Both the position numbers and the translations under genes were made by a program. A stretch of DNA of 64,000 nucleotides, from positions 1-64,000 of IMG/VR virus record IMGVR_UViG_3300044624_000938, one strand, 5' to 3'. Origin of the DNA: a virus. A model generated the notes under the pieces. The model worked only from the letters and a program-made list of their open reading frames with translations, did no database searches and had not been told where the DNA came from. Each line of letters starts with the position of its first letter. The first letter of the stretch is position 1. Positions 33,769 to 40,456 of this stretch are shown here, one piece after another.

Positions 33769-33857
33769 AAGAACAGTTCAGAATGGTGAGTGATTGTAGA
33801 CACCGACAACCAAACGTCGATACACTGGACAGCCCCGACAGGCGTCTGTCGGGACTG
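33769..33857 (+). promoter_or_regulatory. Element B: head of rightward operon
   Basis: Plus strand reads AAGAACAGTTCAGAATGGTG then AGTGATTGTAG, mirroring element A about 100 bases away on the other strand. A 12-pair hairpin with one mismatch (33830-33857) follows, 30 bases before the ATG at 33888. Between A and B (33698-33768) I see no gene; the sequence is AT-richer than its surroundings. Confidence 0.5.
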
Positions 33858-33887
33858 ACGAACAACACTGGAACGAAAGACAGAACA

Positions 33888-34616
33888 ATGATTGGAACCG
33901 CAGTAGATGATAGAACATTCACGGAACGCCCCGCCCCGATCCATCTGGGACACTACCGAACCAGGCCGACAAATGCTGCAATACTGGTAGCAATCGCTGC
34001 TGCTCGAAAAATGCCAGGTGGGATCGGCAAGGCGATTGCGAACGTCTCAGGGACTCGCCAGTTGACTTGCCGAGTGTTTCCGGACGTTGAACCGGATCGA
34101 GACGAACAGCCCCGCCTGGAGGACGTGGAAACCCCTGGACAGCATGACGGACCGGCCCCGACTGTAGACTACAGCGGACGCCCAACAACAAGGCAGGCCG
34201 ATAGACCGTATCTCATCTGGTGGGCAATGTTGCAACAACCAGCAAAAGATATGATTGCAGAACTACAACCGCACGACAGAGACGACATCAGACAAGACCT
34301 TGCGATAAAATACTGGAGGCAGGCAGTAAAACAGGAAGCTGCGGGGAACCGCATCACAAACCCAGTCCCATTCGTCGCAAAGGCAGTTTCGGCCTGGATA
34401 GGCCGGAATACTGGGATTGCCGAAGTAAACCCGCTAACGCAGCAGCAGAGAGAAGACGCCGTCGACGCACTTGACGCACAGAGGAAAGCGGCGGAAGAAT
34501 CCCGACTGCAAGCACTTGACGCAGAATTGGCAATCGTACAAGCACGATTCCACGCAGCAACAATTGCTAAACTGGACGCAAAGAAACCGGAATCAGTATT
34601 CTGCTTCAAATGGTAA
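33888..34616 (+). CDS. Hypothetical protein, possible sigma-like region, 242 aa
   Basis: The ATG at 33888 is chosen because upstream codons in this frame read through element B. No good ribosome site is visible (AAAGACAGAACA). Residues 125-200 (DRDDIRQDLAIKYWRQ, then FVAKAVSAWIGRN) recall sigma-70 region 2, where an acidic D-x-x-Q/E helix is followed by a WL-x-x-I-A-R helix, but there is no region 4. The C-terminal 60 residues are an Ala/Gln/Glu coiled coil. The sigma comparison is weak and could be chance. Confidence 0.5.
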   Translation: MIGTAVDDRTFTERPAPIHLGHYRTRPTNAAILVAIAAARKMPGGIGKAIANVSGTRQLTCRVFPDVEPDRDEQPRLEDVETPGQHDGPAPTVDYSGRPTTRQADRPYLIWWAMLQQPAKDMIAELQPHDRDDIRQDLAIKYWRQAVKQEAAGNRITNPVPFVAKAVSAWIGRNTGIAEVNPLTQQQREDAVDALDAQRKAAEESRLQALDAELAIVQARFHAATIAKLDAKKPESVFCFKW

Positions 34617-34673
34617 GAACAGTTGCCGACGGTGAATGATTGTAGAGTCCCGGTCTCAATGTGAGACCGGGAC
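34614..34673 (+). promoter_or_regulatory. Element C with 12-bp leader hairpin
   Basis: TAAGAACAGTTGCCGACGGTG begins at the stop codon of the preceding gene, followed by AATGATTGTAG. A perfect 12-bp hairpin (34647-34673) with loop ATG then precedes the gene at 34707. It is the plus-strand counterpart of the leftward cassettes. Confidence 0.6.
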
Positions 34674-34706
34674 CAACACGACAAACAAACAGTAAAGGTT
34701 AATACG

Positions 34707-35240
34707 ATGACATTCGAACAACTACGGGATTCTCTGATCGCAGACGGACTTTCCCCCGATATGGCTTCCCAAATTGCTGCAAAGCAATTGGGACGACTCC
34801 AGGCCGAACTGGCGGCCGTCCAGGAACAAGCCCGTAAACAGGCAGAAGAAGCAGCAGGGATTGCGGACTGGTGCGGACTCCGGGTGACAAAACTTGGCTC
34901 AAATGGTAGGCCGACATCCTACACGATTGCGGCGGAAAACGGTGTCGCAGCAGAACCGCCTAAACTTGGAACCGATGAAAACGGAGCGGGTACGTTCTTT
35001 CCGGGATACCTTTGGATCGCTCGAAACAAGGAGAAACTACAGAACATCCCGCAATCGGTATGCAATACCATCCACAACCTGCTCCAAAGCGAGCAGGGAA
35101 TTGAAGTGTTGAAACATGCTACCTCGTTTGCGTCCAATGCAGGACTGGCGGCCTACGCCACCAAACGGAAAGAACTAATTGCAGCCGGAACCGTAGCGGA
35201 CTGGAACCGCAGCGGAAAGAAAGCCAAAGCAAAAGCCTAG
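34707..35240 (+). CDS. Hypothetical protein, 177 aa
   Basis: The ATG at 34707 follows GTAAAGGTTAATACG. The N-terminal 55 residues form an Ala/Gln/Glu coiled coil (AELAAVQEQARKQAEEAAG). A middle region follows that contains GTFFPGYLWIARNK, and the C-terminus is lysine-rich (RSGKKAKAKA). It could bind DNA or the host nucleoid. Family unknown. Confidence 0.6.
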   Translation: MTFEQLRDSLIADGLSPDMASQIAAKQLGRLQAELAAVQEQARKQAEEAAGIADWCGLRVTKLGSNGRPTSYTIAAENGVAAEPPKLGTDENGAGTFFPGYLWIARNKEKLQNIPQSVCNTIHNLLQSEQGIEVLKHATSFASNAGLAAYATKRKELIAAGTVADWNRSGKKAKAKA

Positions 35241-35262
35241 ACAGACCCCACGCCACGCCTCG

Positions 35263-35296
35263 CAGGGTATCACCGGTGAAAACTGGTGATACCCTG
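35263..35296 (+). terminator. Strong hairpin with GAAA loop
   Basis: CAGGGTATCACC pairs with GGTGATACCCTG (12 bp) and the stem continues by three pairs (one G-U) to a GAAA tetraloop. It begins 23 bases after the stop of the gene ending at 35240. No U-run follows, so it may protect the transcript end more than terminate. Confidence 0.55.
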
Positions 35297-35619
35297 TTCG
35301 CATTGGTAGACAGGGATTGCAAGCATTACCAGGCGGACCAGGTAAGCAAACAAATGGACCTGGACAAACATCGGGTAGGCCGCATACGTCGGCTGTGCTG
35401 TGCTGTGCTTTTTCTCTTATATTACACGCCATTTCCAGTATATTGGAGGTGGCTGGACGGTAACCCGCTACGTCAGTCCCGTTAAAACCTAGGATTGCCA
35501 GTGTTTTCCGCTCTTTCCTGCCATCCGGGGCAATGCCAGGGAAGTTAAGCCCAAATTCAGACCGGGGCATCCTGGTCCTTACAGGGTCCTCTAGGCTATT
35601 TGGTAACCCAGCCACCTTT

Positions 35620-35666
35620 TTCACGTTTTTCCAAATCCTTACAAGTGACCCTTGGTAAAAGTTTTG
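35620..35666 (+). repeat. 47-bp direct repeat, copy 1
   Basis: TTCACGTTTTTCCAAATCC and the bases after it recur at 35701-35747 with one difference (AAAAG versus AGAAG). The period is 81 bases. Confidence 0.8.
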
Positions 35667-35678
35667 CGTACCGGTACC
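35654..35678 (+). repeat. 25-bp motif, copy 1
   Basis: GGTAAAAGTTTTGCG and the following TACCGGTACC are repeated exactly at 35767-35791. A partial copy (GTTTTGCATACCGG) is at 35854-35867, and an inverted relative lies near 43570. Confidence 0.8.
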
Positions 35679-35700
35679 CCCAGCACAGCCGTATATCCGC

Positions 35701-35747
35701 TTCACGTTTTTCCAAATCCTTACAAGTGACCCTTGGTAGAAGTTTTG
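35701..35747 (+). repeat. 47-bp direct repeat, copy 2
   Basis: Second copy of the repeat at 35620-35666. After it the sequence diverges (TCCAACC instead of CGTACCGG). Confidence 0.8.
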
Positions 35748-35766
35748 TCCAACCTACGTCTCACCC

Positions 35767-35791
35767 GGTAAAAGTTTTGCGTACCGGTACC
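35767..35791 (+). repeat. 25-bp motif, copy 2
   Basis: Exact repeat of 35654-35678, ending in the palindrome GGTACC. Confidence 0.8.
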
Positions 35792-35950
35792 TCCAGACTG
35801 GCTGCCTGCCGCCACGTCCTGTGACTGCCTGTTGAAGGTGAGACCTTGTTGGGGTTTTGCATACCGGCTCCACACGTCTGGCCGGGCCTTGACAGGCCCG
35901 ACCGAGCTGGCGATGATGGCAGCGGCTTATCCCCTCAACGGAGACCAGAT

Positions 35951-36274
35951 ATGACCCCGAGAGCAAAGACCCTCTACTACCTTGGCTTTACCTCCTACAA
36001 AGCCTACCTACGGTCTGCATTGTGGAAATGGATCAGGGAGAAGGTTTTCAAGCAGAAGGGCCGTACGTGTGCCCTGTGCAGCCGTAGAGCCACTCAGATC
36101 CACCATCGGTCTTATGACCGTCTAACGCTCAGAGGGATCATCCTGGACTATCTGGAGCCCATGTGCAGCGGTTGCCACCGTATGATCGAGGTGACACCAT
36201 CAGGCCGCAAGAGGAAGCGGGCGGCTGTGGAGCGGATGTTCGTCAGGCTTAAACGAAAAAAGCTGGCCCGTTGA
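35951..36274 (+). CDS. HNH endonuclease-like protein
   Basis: The ATG at 35951 follows GGAGACCAGAT. The 107-residue basic protein holds a zinc-type HNH core: CALCSRRATQIHHRSYD (Cys pair, tandem His) and LEPMCSGCHRMIE (second Cys pair and final His). HNH enzymes cut DNA with a metal ion. It could be a homing-type nuclease or a packaging or repair partner. The terminator hairpin overlaps its stop codon. Confidence 0.75.
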   Translation: MTPRAKTLYYLGFTSYKAYLRSALWKWIREKVFKQKGRTCALCSRRATQIHHRSYDRLTLRGIILDYLEPMCSGCHRMIEVTPSGRKRKRAAVERMFVRLKRKKLAR

Positions 36275-36284
36275 GGCCAGCTTT
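36259..36284. terminator. Terminator hairpin at HNH gene end
   Basis: AAAGCTGGCC pairs with GGCCAGCTTT (10 bp) around CGTTGA, with A-rich sequence before and ACTTAA after. The A-tract/T-tract symmetry suits a bidirectional intrinsic terminator between the HNH gene and the convergent minus operon. Confidence 0.7.
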
Positions 36285-36323
36285 ACTTAATGCAGATACT
36301 TGTAGAGAAGTGTTTACTTATCG

Positions 36324-36407
36324 TCACTCAACGCACACCTCCGCTTCGACAAACTCGCCCGGGCCACCGATGTCGCCCGAGCTGCGTACCACGTTAAACC
36401 ACTGCAT
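36324..36407 (-). CDS. Tiny hypothetical protein, 27 aa
   Basis: This 28-codon frame starts at the ATG read from 36407 behind AAAGGTTGACG and overlaps the upstream gene by 14 bases. It is acidic (GPGEFVEAEVCVE). Support is only the ribosome site and position as last gene of the operon, so it may not be real. Confidence 0.3.
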   Translation of the reverse strand: MQWFNVVRSSGDIGGPGEFVEAEVCVE

Positions 36408-36549
36408 CGTCAACCTTTCGTATGTAAGCGTCATTGACCACGACACACTCAACAGTCTGTCTCACCGCGATCCAGACGTAGCAGCCGAGGTAGAATGGGA
36501 CGAACCCGACGTTGAAAAGTCTCAACATCCAAATCGGTATCCATTGCAT
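36394..36549 (-). CDS. Small membrane protein, 51 aa
   Basis: I use the ATG at 36549; a longer frame would overlap the neighbouring gene. The product has one membrane helix (VGFVPFYLGCYVWIAV) after a basic, aromatic N-terminus. The ribosome site is poor, so the start is uncertain. Function unknown. Confidence 0.45.
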   Translation of the reverse strand: MQWIPIWMLRLFNVGFVPFYLGCYVWIAVRQTVECVVVNDAYIRKVDDAVV

Positions 36550-36562
36550 GTTGGGGTGGAGA

Positions 36563-37366
36563 CTACTTCTGCACAACTGGCACCTCGAATTCTTCGGTCT
36601 TGAGAACGATGCAGTACTTCCAGTTCTTTCGTATCTGCTCGACGTCGTTGGGGTTGATAGTGGTAGATGAGAAAGTGGGGGGTAATGAATCGCCGTACGC
36701 AAACGTCGTAAGAGACAACTTCATTGTCTTCTTCTGCTTCGGTCGGCGGAAGACGATAGTGTAGTACTTGTTCGCCCGGTACCAACCAACAGTGCGTCCG
36801 GGTTCGAACCACACACAACCAGAGGACTTCCGCCAGCCGGTGTTACAGTCCGTGTAGTTATGCTCGGAGTTAATGTCCGGTACATCGGATGCGTCCATCA
36901 ACTCGTGGTCAGGACCAGTTGGGAGGGTTGGTATTGGTTCGGCAACAGTCTTGTGTCTAAGAACCCTCGCAAGAGCCTGCTCCTCGGTGAGCTTCACCCG
37001 CTTACGGACAGCAGCAATACTGGGCATTGCCGCACTGCTGGATTCTACGCTCCCATCATGTTTGATGAAGCTCAAGAGCTTTGGACTGTCCACACGCACG
37101 TAAGCGTACACGTCTGGTACCGTCGTCTCGAAGTACTGTGGGTACACCACCGGTACCCAGTCCCAACCGTCGCAGTCCACAAGACGCTCTTTGTTCCGCA
37201 GCATGTAGTCAACCGGCAACCCATACACGCAGCCATCCATGCTCTCGCAGATAATCCGGCCACCAACTGCCATGCCGTGAACCAGGATGCGGTGCCGCTT
37301 GTCCGTGTGGTTCTTCTCTGTCCACCACTGACCCTTTTCAATCTTAACTGACTCGACGTTTGACAT
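36563..37366 (-). CDS. Hypothetical protein, 267 aa
   Basis: It begins with a GGGAGAGGGTT ribosome site inside the sigma-factor gene end. The protein opens with a beta-rich domain (HRILVHGMAVGGRIICESM), followed by a helical basic segment (IAAVRKRVKLTEEQALARVLR) and another beta-rich end. No domain was recognised. It is downstream of the sigma-like factor and could act with it. Confidence 0.6.
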   Translation of the reverse strand: MSNVESVKIEKGQWWTEKNHTDKRHRILVHGMAVGGRIICESMDGCVYGLPVDYMLRNKERLVDCDGWDWVPVVYPQYFETTVPDVYAYVRVDSPKLLSFIKHDGSVESSSAAMPSIAAVRKRVKLTEEQALARVLRHKTVAEPIPTLPTGPDHELMDASDVPDINSEHNYTDCNTGWRKSSGCVWFEPGRTVGWYRANKYYTIVFRRPKQKKTMKLSLTTFAYGDSLPPTFSSTTINPNDVEQIRKNWKYCIVLKTEEFEVPVVQK

Positions 37367-37865
37367 AACCCTCTCCCGTAAGAAAAAAGTGAATAGCTCG
37401 TGAAGGCCCGATGAGATGCTTCAGCATCCTGAGCCAAGTTTGAATTCTGGTGTGGATCACCGACTGATGAACTCCACACCGTTTAGCGATGGAACCTTGT
37501 GTCTCTCCGTGGAAGTACCTGAAGAGAACCTCGTACGCAGACGGTAGCTCTTTCCGGATAACGTCCCATAGCTCCTCCAGGTTCTCCTCACAAACCTCGG
37601 GCCTGTTACGAAACAGCCCGGCCGGTCTAACCGGCCTGTGCTTAGCCAACATCCTCTTTAGAGTGTAGCTGGCCGTCCAGTAGCATCCGTTGCTCAGCAG
37701 GACGTCCTTCTTCGGTGGGTACCGCAGGAGGTTAACCATCGTCTCCTGGACTACATCATCCAGACCAAGGGACCGGGCCTGTCTGGCCCGGCCGAGGTTG
37801 CAAGTGAAGTAGTACCGAACAGACTTCTCGATCTCTTCAGCACTGTACCGTTTGAAGAAACTCAT
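37344..37865 (-). CDS. Sigma-70-family RNA polymerase sigma factor
   Basis: The 173-residue protein matches a small sigma factor with regions 2 and 4: a region 2 core LGLDDVVQETMVNLLRY (33-49), an aromatic helix CYWTASYTLKRML, and a region 4 helix-turn-helix ETQGSIAKRCGVHQSVIHTRI (121-141). The layout resembles ECF and other group 3/4 sigmas. It probably redirects host RNA polymerase to phage promoters lacking -35/-10 host boxes, most likely those of middle or late genes. It overlaps the genes on both sides. Confidence 0.7.
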   Translation of the reverse strand: MSFFKRYSAEEIEKSVRYYFTCNLGRARQARSLGLDDVVQETMVNLLRYPPKKDVLLSNGCYWTASYTLKRMLAKHRPVRPAGLFRNRPEVCEENLEELWDVIRKELPSAYEVLFRYFHGETQGSIAKRCGVHQSVIHTRIQTWLRMLKHLIGPSRAIHFFLTGEGYVKRRVS

Positions 37866-38263
37866 GGCTGGTTAGCGACCTTGATAAACTCATCAGCAAC
37901 GGCAAAGGCTTCTCTGGCCACGATAGCCCACTGCTCTGCGGACTCACCGACATCGGCCTTGACACTACCAATACGTACGTCCTTCAGGAAGTCCGAGATC
38001 AGGGCTGGAAACACCGACAGAGCGATTCCTTCGCGGTACTGCTTAGCTGCAATCACTTCCTGCAGGTTGACGGCTCCACCCTGAGCAGGACACTCCTCAA
38101 CAAGGTCACAAGGGTCCTCCACATAGGTGTGGTACCGACCACCGTGGGTGTATGTATAGTCGCCACACACGAATGGATACTCACGGTCACTACCGTTGGC
38201 CGTAGTTGGTCCCACGATTTCTCCGTCTCTTCTCTTGTAATACTTACCGATTTCAATCTCCAC
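37862..38263 (-). CDS. Hypothetical protein, GTG start, 133 aa
   Basis: Translation starts at GTG 38263 behind GGAGGTGCGTT. The N-terminal part opens EIEIGKYYKRRDGEIVGPT, a pattern shared with small SH3-like phage proteins. The C-terminal half is helical (AIVAREAFAVADEFIKVANQ). It overlaps the sigma gene as ATGA. Confidence 0.6.
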   Translation of the reverse strand: MEIEIGKYYKRRDGEIVGPTTANGSDREYPFVCGDYTYTHGGRYHTYVEDPCDLVEECPAQGGAVNLQEVIAAKQYREGIALSVFPALISDFLKDVRIGSVKADVGESAEQWAIVAREAFAVADEFIKVANQP

Positions 38264-38294
38264 AACGCACCTCCAGTTAAACAGTGAGCTGTAA

Positions 38295-38642
38295 TTAGTC
38301 TACTTTCATTTTCTCGTCGATGAGATCCAGCGTGTCTTTGAACACCCGGTCGATCATGTCTGCGGCTTGCATCTTGGAGAAGTAGGGATCGGCTTGGTCC
38401 CTGATCCAGAACTTCACGTCATACCTGCCGTCCCGAAGCTTCGCCCGGATGTCGCTGTACAACTTGTGCAGAATCTCCTCCTTGAGACGCATCTCCATCC
38501 ACTCAACGGACATGGCCCCTTCGTAGATGTCAGGGTCCCGCACAGTTCCCACCGCTCGGAGTAAGACATCGGCCTGCACCTCAGTGGCACGAGTCTCCTT
38601 TCGGTAATAGGACTTTATCTCAATGTCTTTTGCTGTGATCAT
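38295..38642 (-). CDS. Hypothetical protein, 115 aa
   Basis: The ATG at 38642 shares its A with the stop of the HAD gene (TGATG). The product is a helical, highly charged protein (RLKEEILHKLYSDIRAKLRD) with a beta hairpin in the middle. Family unknown. Confidence 0.6.
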   Translation of the reverse strand: MITAKDIEIKSYYRKETRATEVQADVLLRAVGTVRDPDIYEGAMSVEWMEMRLKEEILHKLYSDIRAKLRDGRYDVKFWIRDQADPYFSKMQAADMIDRVFKDTLDLIDEKMKVD

Positions 38643-39211
38643 CACACACCTCCAACTTTACAATGTGGTTTCCAACAGTTATACCCAATATCGTCCACCT
38701 GATCAGCAACACTCACAGAACGATGGCTAATCGCATATCCCATTTCGTTCCACTTCTGAGGGAAGATCACTGAAGCCCCGCCGCTCAGGTCAAACGACCG
38801 GCACTGCTGGTCACTGTCATCCACCAGAATCCTGTCCCGCCCGGCAAGCAACCACTTGTAGTGCGTGAGCACGTAGTTCTTGCTGTGCTTGCTCAGGAAG
38901 CCGTGCCTGCGGAGCCAGTTCAACTTGCCCGTCGCGGCCTCATCGTGGTTCCCCGGCGATGAGCAGTACACGATGTCGCCCTTGGTCTTCAGGTAGTCAA
39001 CAAGCTCGTGTGCCCAGGGATAGACTGGCAGGTCGTCCCAGAAGTACATCGTGTCGTTGATCCGCTTCGTGAACTCGTCATCGTCCATGTAATCCTCGAA
39101 GAAGTTCCAGTGCTCTACCTGATCGGCTGTGATCGGCAGTTCAGCCGCTGCGATGGCACCCGACACGAAGTCGGCCAGTACGCCATCAAGGTCTAAGAAA
39201 ATGGTTGTCAC
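38642..39211 (-). CDS. HAD-family 5'-nucleotidase-like phosphatase
   Basis: I choose GTG 39211, eight bases after GGAGGAG and overlapping the upstream TGA. The 189-residue protein has HAD motif I FLDLDGVLADF (the two catalytic Asp), motif II near IVYCSSPGNH and a motif III/IV segment ILVDDSDQQCRSF. The pattern is that of 5'(3')-deoxyribonucleotidases, which remove phosphate from (d)NMPs. Together with the MazG-like and DUF5664-like proteins of this operon it suggests control of the nucleotide pool. Confidence 0.75.
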   Translation of the reverse strand: MTTIFLDLDGVLADFVSGAIAAAELPITADQVEHWNFFEDYMDDDEFTKRINDTMYFWDDLPVYPWAHELVDYLKTKGDIVYCSSPGNHDEAATGKLNWLRRHGFLSKHSKNYVLTHYKWLLAGRDRILVDDSDQQCRSFDLSGGASVIFPQKWNEMGYAISHRSVSVADQVDDIGYNCWKPHCKVGGV

Positions 39212-39381
39212 AGTGAGCACTCCTCCCCGATAGTGATTTCATCATAGCCGTACCGGTCAAACTGGTACTGACCCTCTCTCAGACTACGGACCCTGCGATC
39301 TGCCTCAATCTCTGTCAGATACACGCCCAGAATGCGTGACCCCTCGCAGTCCCAATACCCCCGCACAATGTAGACTATCAT
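39208..39381 (-). CDS. Small hypothetical protein, 57 aa
   Basis: The ATG at 39381 follows GGAGGTGCTTT. The sequence (IVYIVRGYWDCEGSRILGVY, then TEIEADRRVRSL) looks like a small phage family with an N-terminal strand pair and one helix. It ends in GTGA overlap with the HAD gene. Function unknown. Confidence 0.6.
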   Translation of the reverse strand: MIVYIVRGYWDCEGSRILGVYLTEIEADRRVRSLREGQYQFDRYGYDEITIGEECSL

Positions 39382-39420
39382 AAAGCACCTCCTGCCCAAC
39401 AGTATTGCCGAAACGAAAAT

Positions 39421-39441
39421 GCCCGGCAAGAGGTGCCGGGC
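39421..39441 (-). terminator. Intrinsic terminator on minus strand
   Basis: In the minus RNA GCCCGGCA pairs with TGCCGGGC around CCTCT, and ATTTTCGTTT follows. It ends the upstream part of the leftward operon 18 bases after the stop at 39460. Confidence 0.7.
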
Positions 39442-39459
39442 AGATTCTCATGGGCGAGA

Positions 39460-39672
39460 TTACTTGGGGTAGAAGATCATCCCTCCGTGCCCATCCCTTC
39501 CCTCTCCGGCACTACACACCGGGCAGACCTCCCAAGCCCATCTACCCTCCCTTTGACAGGTCTCGATCTTCTTCAGTTCTGCTTGGGTAGCCTCCGCTTC
39601 AGAACCACAGTTGCCGCAGCTACCGACCCACAGGTTATCGCTCGGCTTGGTTCCGACTTTAGTAATCTTCAC
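39460..39672 (-). CDS. Zinc-binding small protein, 70 aa
   Basis: The chain contains two cysteine pairs (CGNCGS near residue 19 and CPVCSAGE near residue 50), giving a zinc ribbon separated by a charged helix. It starts as ATGA on the upstream stop. A regulatory or nucleic-acid role is possible. Confidence 0.65.
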   Translation of the reverse strand: MKITKVGTKPSDNLWVGSCGNCGSEAEATQAELKKIETCQREGRWAWEVCPVCSAGEGRDGHGGMIFYPK

Positions 39673-39836
39673 CAGTCACCTCCTTGGTAAAGTAGTGGGT
39701 CAGGAGACCTCATAACGATAGCTGGTTTAGCCGGGTCAAACTGCCAAGCCGGTGTAGGACCAAACGATCGTTGTACGTAACACTGCCAGTTCATGTTCAG
39801 CAACCAAGTATCTGCCCACATCCGAGTAAACACCAT
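39669..39836 (-). CDS. Hypothetical protein, 55 aa
   Basis: The ATG at 39836 follows GGAGAAGTGAG. It is Trp-rich (MWADTWLLNMNWQCYVQRSF) and ends DPLLYQGGDW. No family was recognised. The next upstream gene ends 36 bases away. Confidence 0.55.
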   Translation of the reverse strand: MVFTRMWADTWLLNMNWQCYVQRSFGPTPAWQFDPAKPAIVMRSPDPLLYQGGDW

Positions 39837-39872
39837 CTCACTTCTCCTCCAGGAACACGTTAACGTCATTCA

Positions 39873-40406
39873 TCAGTCCACCAACCTTTCTGCCCTCGAC
39901 AGAAACACTGGAACACATTGGCTGGCCATGATAGGCCGTACCGCCAGAACTTTAATACCCCGTTGATCAGCGGAGTCTGAGATACGAACCTTTATCGTAT
40001 TGCAGATGCTCCACACACCTCGGGTTTTGATCTCGTCAGCCGTAAGCTGGCTGATGATCTTTACTAACCCGGAGCCGCCGATGAGTTCAAGATGGTTCTG
40101 CCCACTGAACTGCATTGTCTCGTACTTGAGAATGTCACTGATCTCATACTCGATACCGATCCTCCACTGCCACGTCTTATCGTCTGAAGACGTGACAGCG
40201 ATGATTGCCGTCTCGCATATCTGGCTGACAACAGTGTGGACCCTCCAGTACTGAATGAGCGGCCAGATGATGTACAGCCCCGGACCCTTGGCCCGGCCGT
40301 ATCTACCGAACCAGTAACAGGCCGCTTCTTCGGTTGGTGCCACGATCGTCGGTCGGGGCATCAACTCCCAGAGGAACTGCACTATTTGGGTCAGTAGATC
40401 AAGCAC
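39873..40406 (-). CDS. SPFH/Band 7 (stomatin-like) membrane protein
   Basis: Translation starts at GTG 40406 behind GGAGAGAAAAA. A hydrophobic N-terminal segment (LLTQIVQFLWELM) is followed by an SPFH-like domain: GPGLYIIWPLIQYWRVHTV, ETAIIAVTSSDDKTW and IGIEYEISDI. Stomatin/prohibitin proteins assemble into rings on membranes and modulate proteases or channels. In phage they are uncommon; it could protect the replicating phage from membrane stress or proteolysis. At 177 residues it lacks the long C-terminal coiled coil. Confidence 0.65.
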   Translation of the reverse strand: MLDLLTQIVQFLWELMPRPTIVAPTEEAACYWFGRYGRAKGPGLYIIWPLIQYWRVHTVVSQICETAIIAVTSSDDKTWQWRIGIEYEISDILKYETMQFSGQNHLELIGGSGLVKIISQLTADEIKTRGVWSICNTIKVRISDSADQRGIKVLAVRPIMASQCVPVFLSRAERLVD

Positions 40407-40455
40407 TTTTTCTCTCCATCCGCCTATGTGGGTATTGCTTCAGTTCAGCGGTCAT
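40399..40455 (-). CDS. Possible 18-aa leader peptide
   Basis: A 19-codon frame from the ATG read from 40455, behind AGGAGCTTGAC, ends inside the start of the SPFH gene. It is basic. It may couple translation between the phosphoesterase and SPFH genes or be meaningless. Confidence 0.25.
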   Translation of the reverse strand: MTAELKQYPHRRMERKSA

Positions 40456-40456
40456 G

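Larger units (their letters stand above)
35241..35950 (+). other. 710-bp non-coding stretch with repeats
   Basis: I see no convincing gene on either strand here. It holds a 15-bp hairpin near the start, a short TGTGC tandem (35392-35409) followed by a T-rich patch, a TATATTAC-type AT-rich segment, two 47-bp direct repeats and two copies of a 25-bp motif with a third partial copy. Such a pattern fits a replication origin, a recombination site or a complex control region. Confidence 0.5.

Noticed and set aside
35276-35485. 69-codon plus-strand frame in the repeat region
   Set aside because: It would start at a GTG inside the hairpin at 35263-35296 without a ribosome site, and its product looks random.
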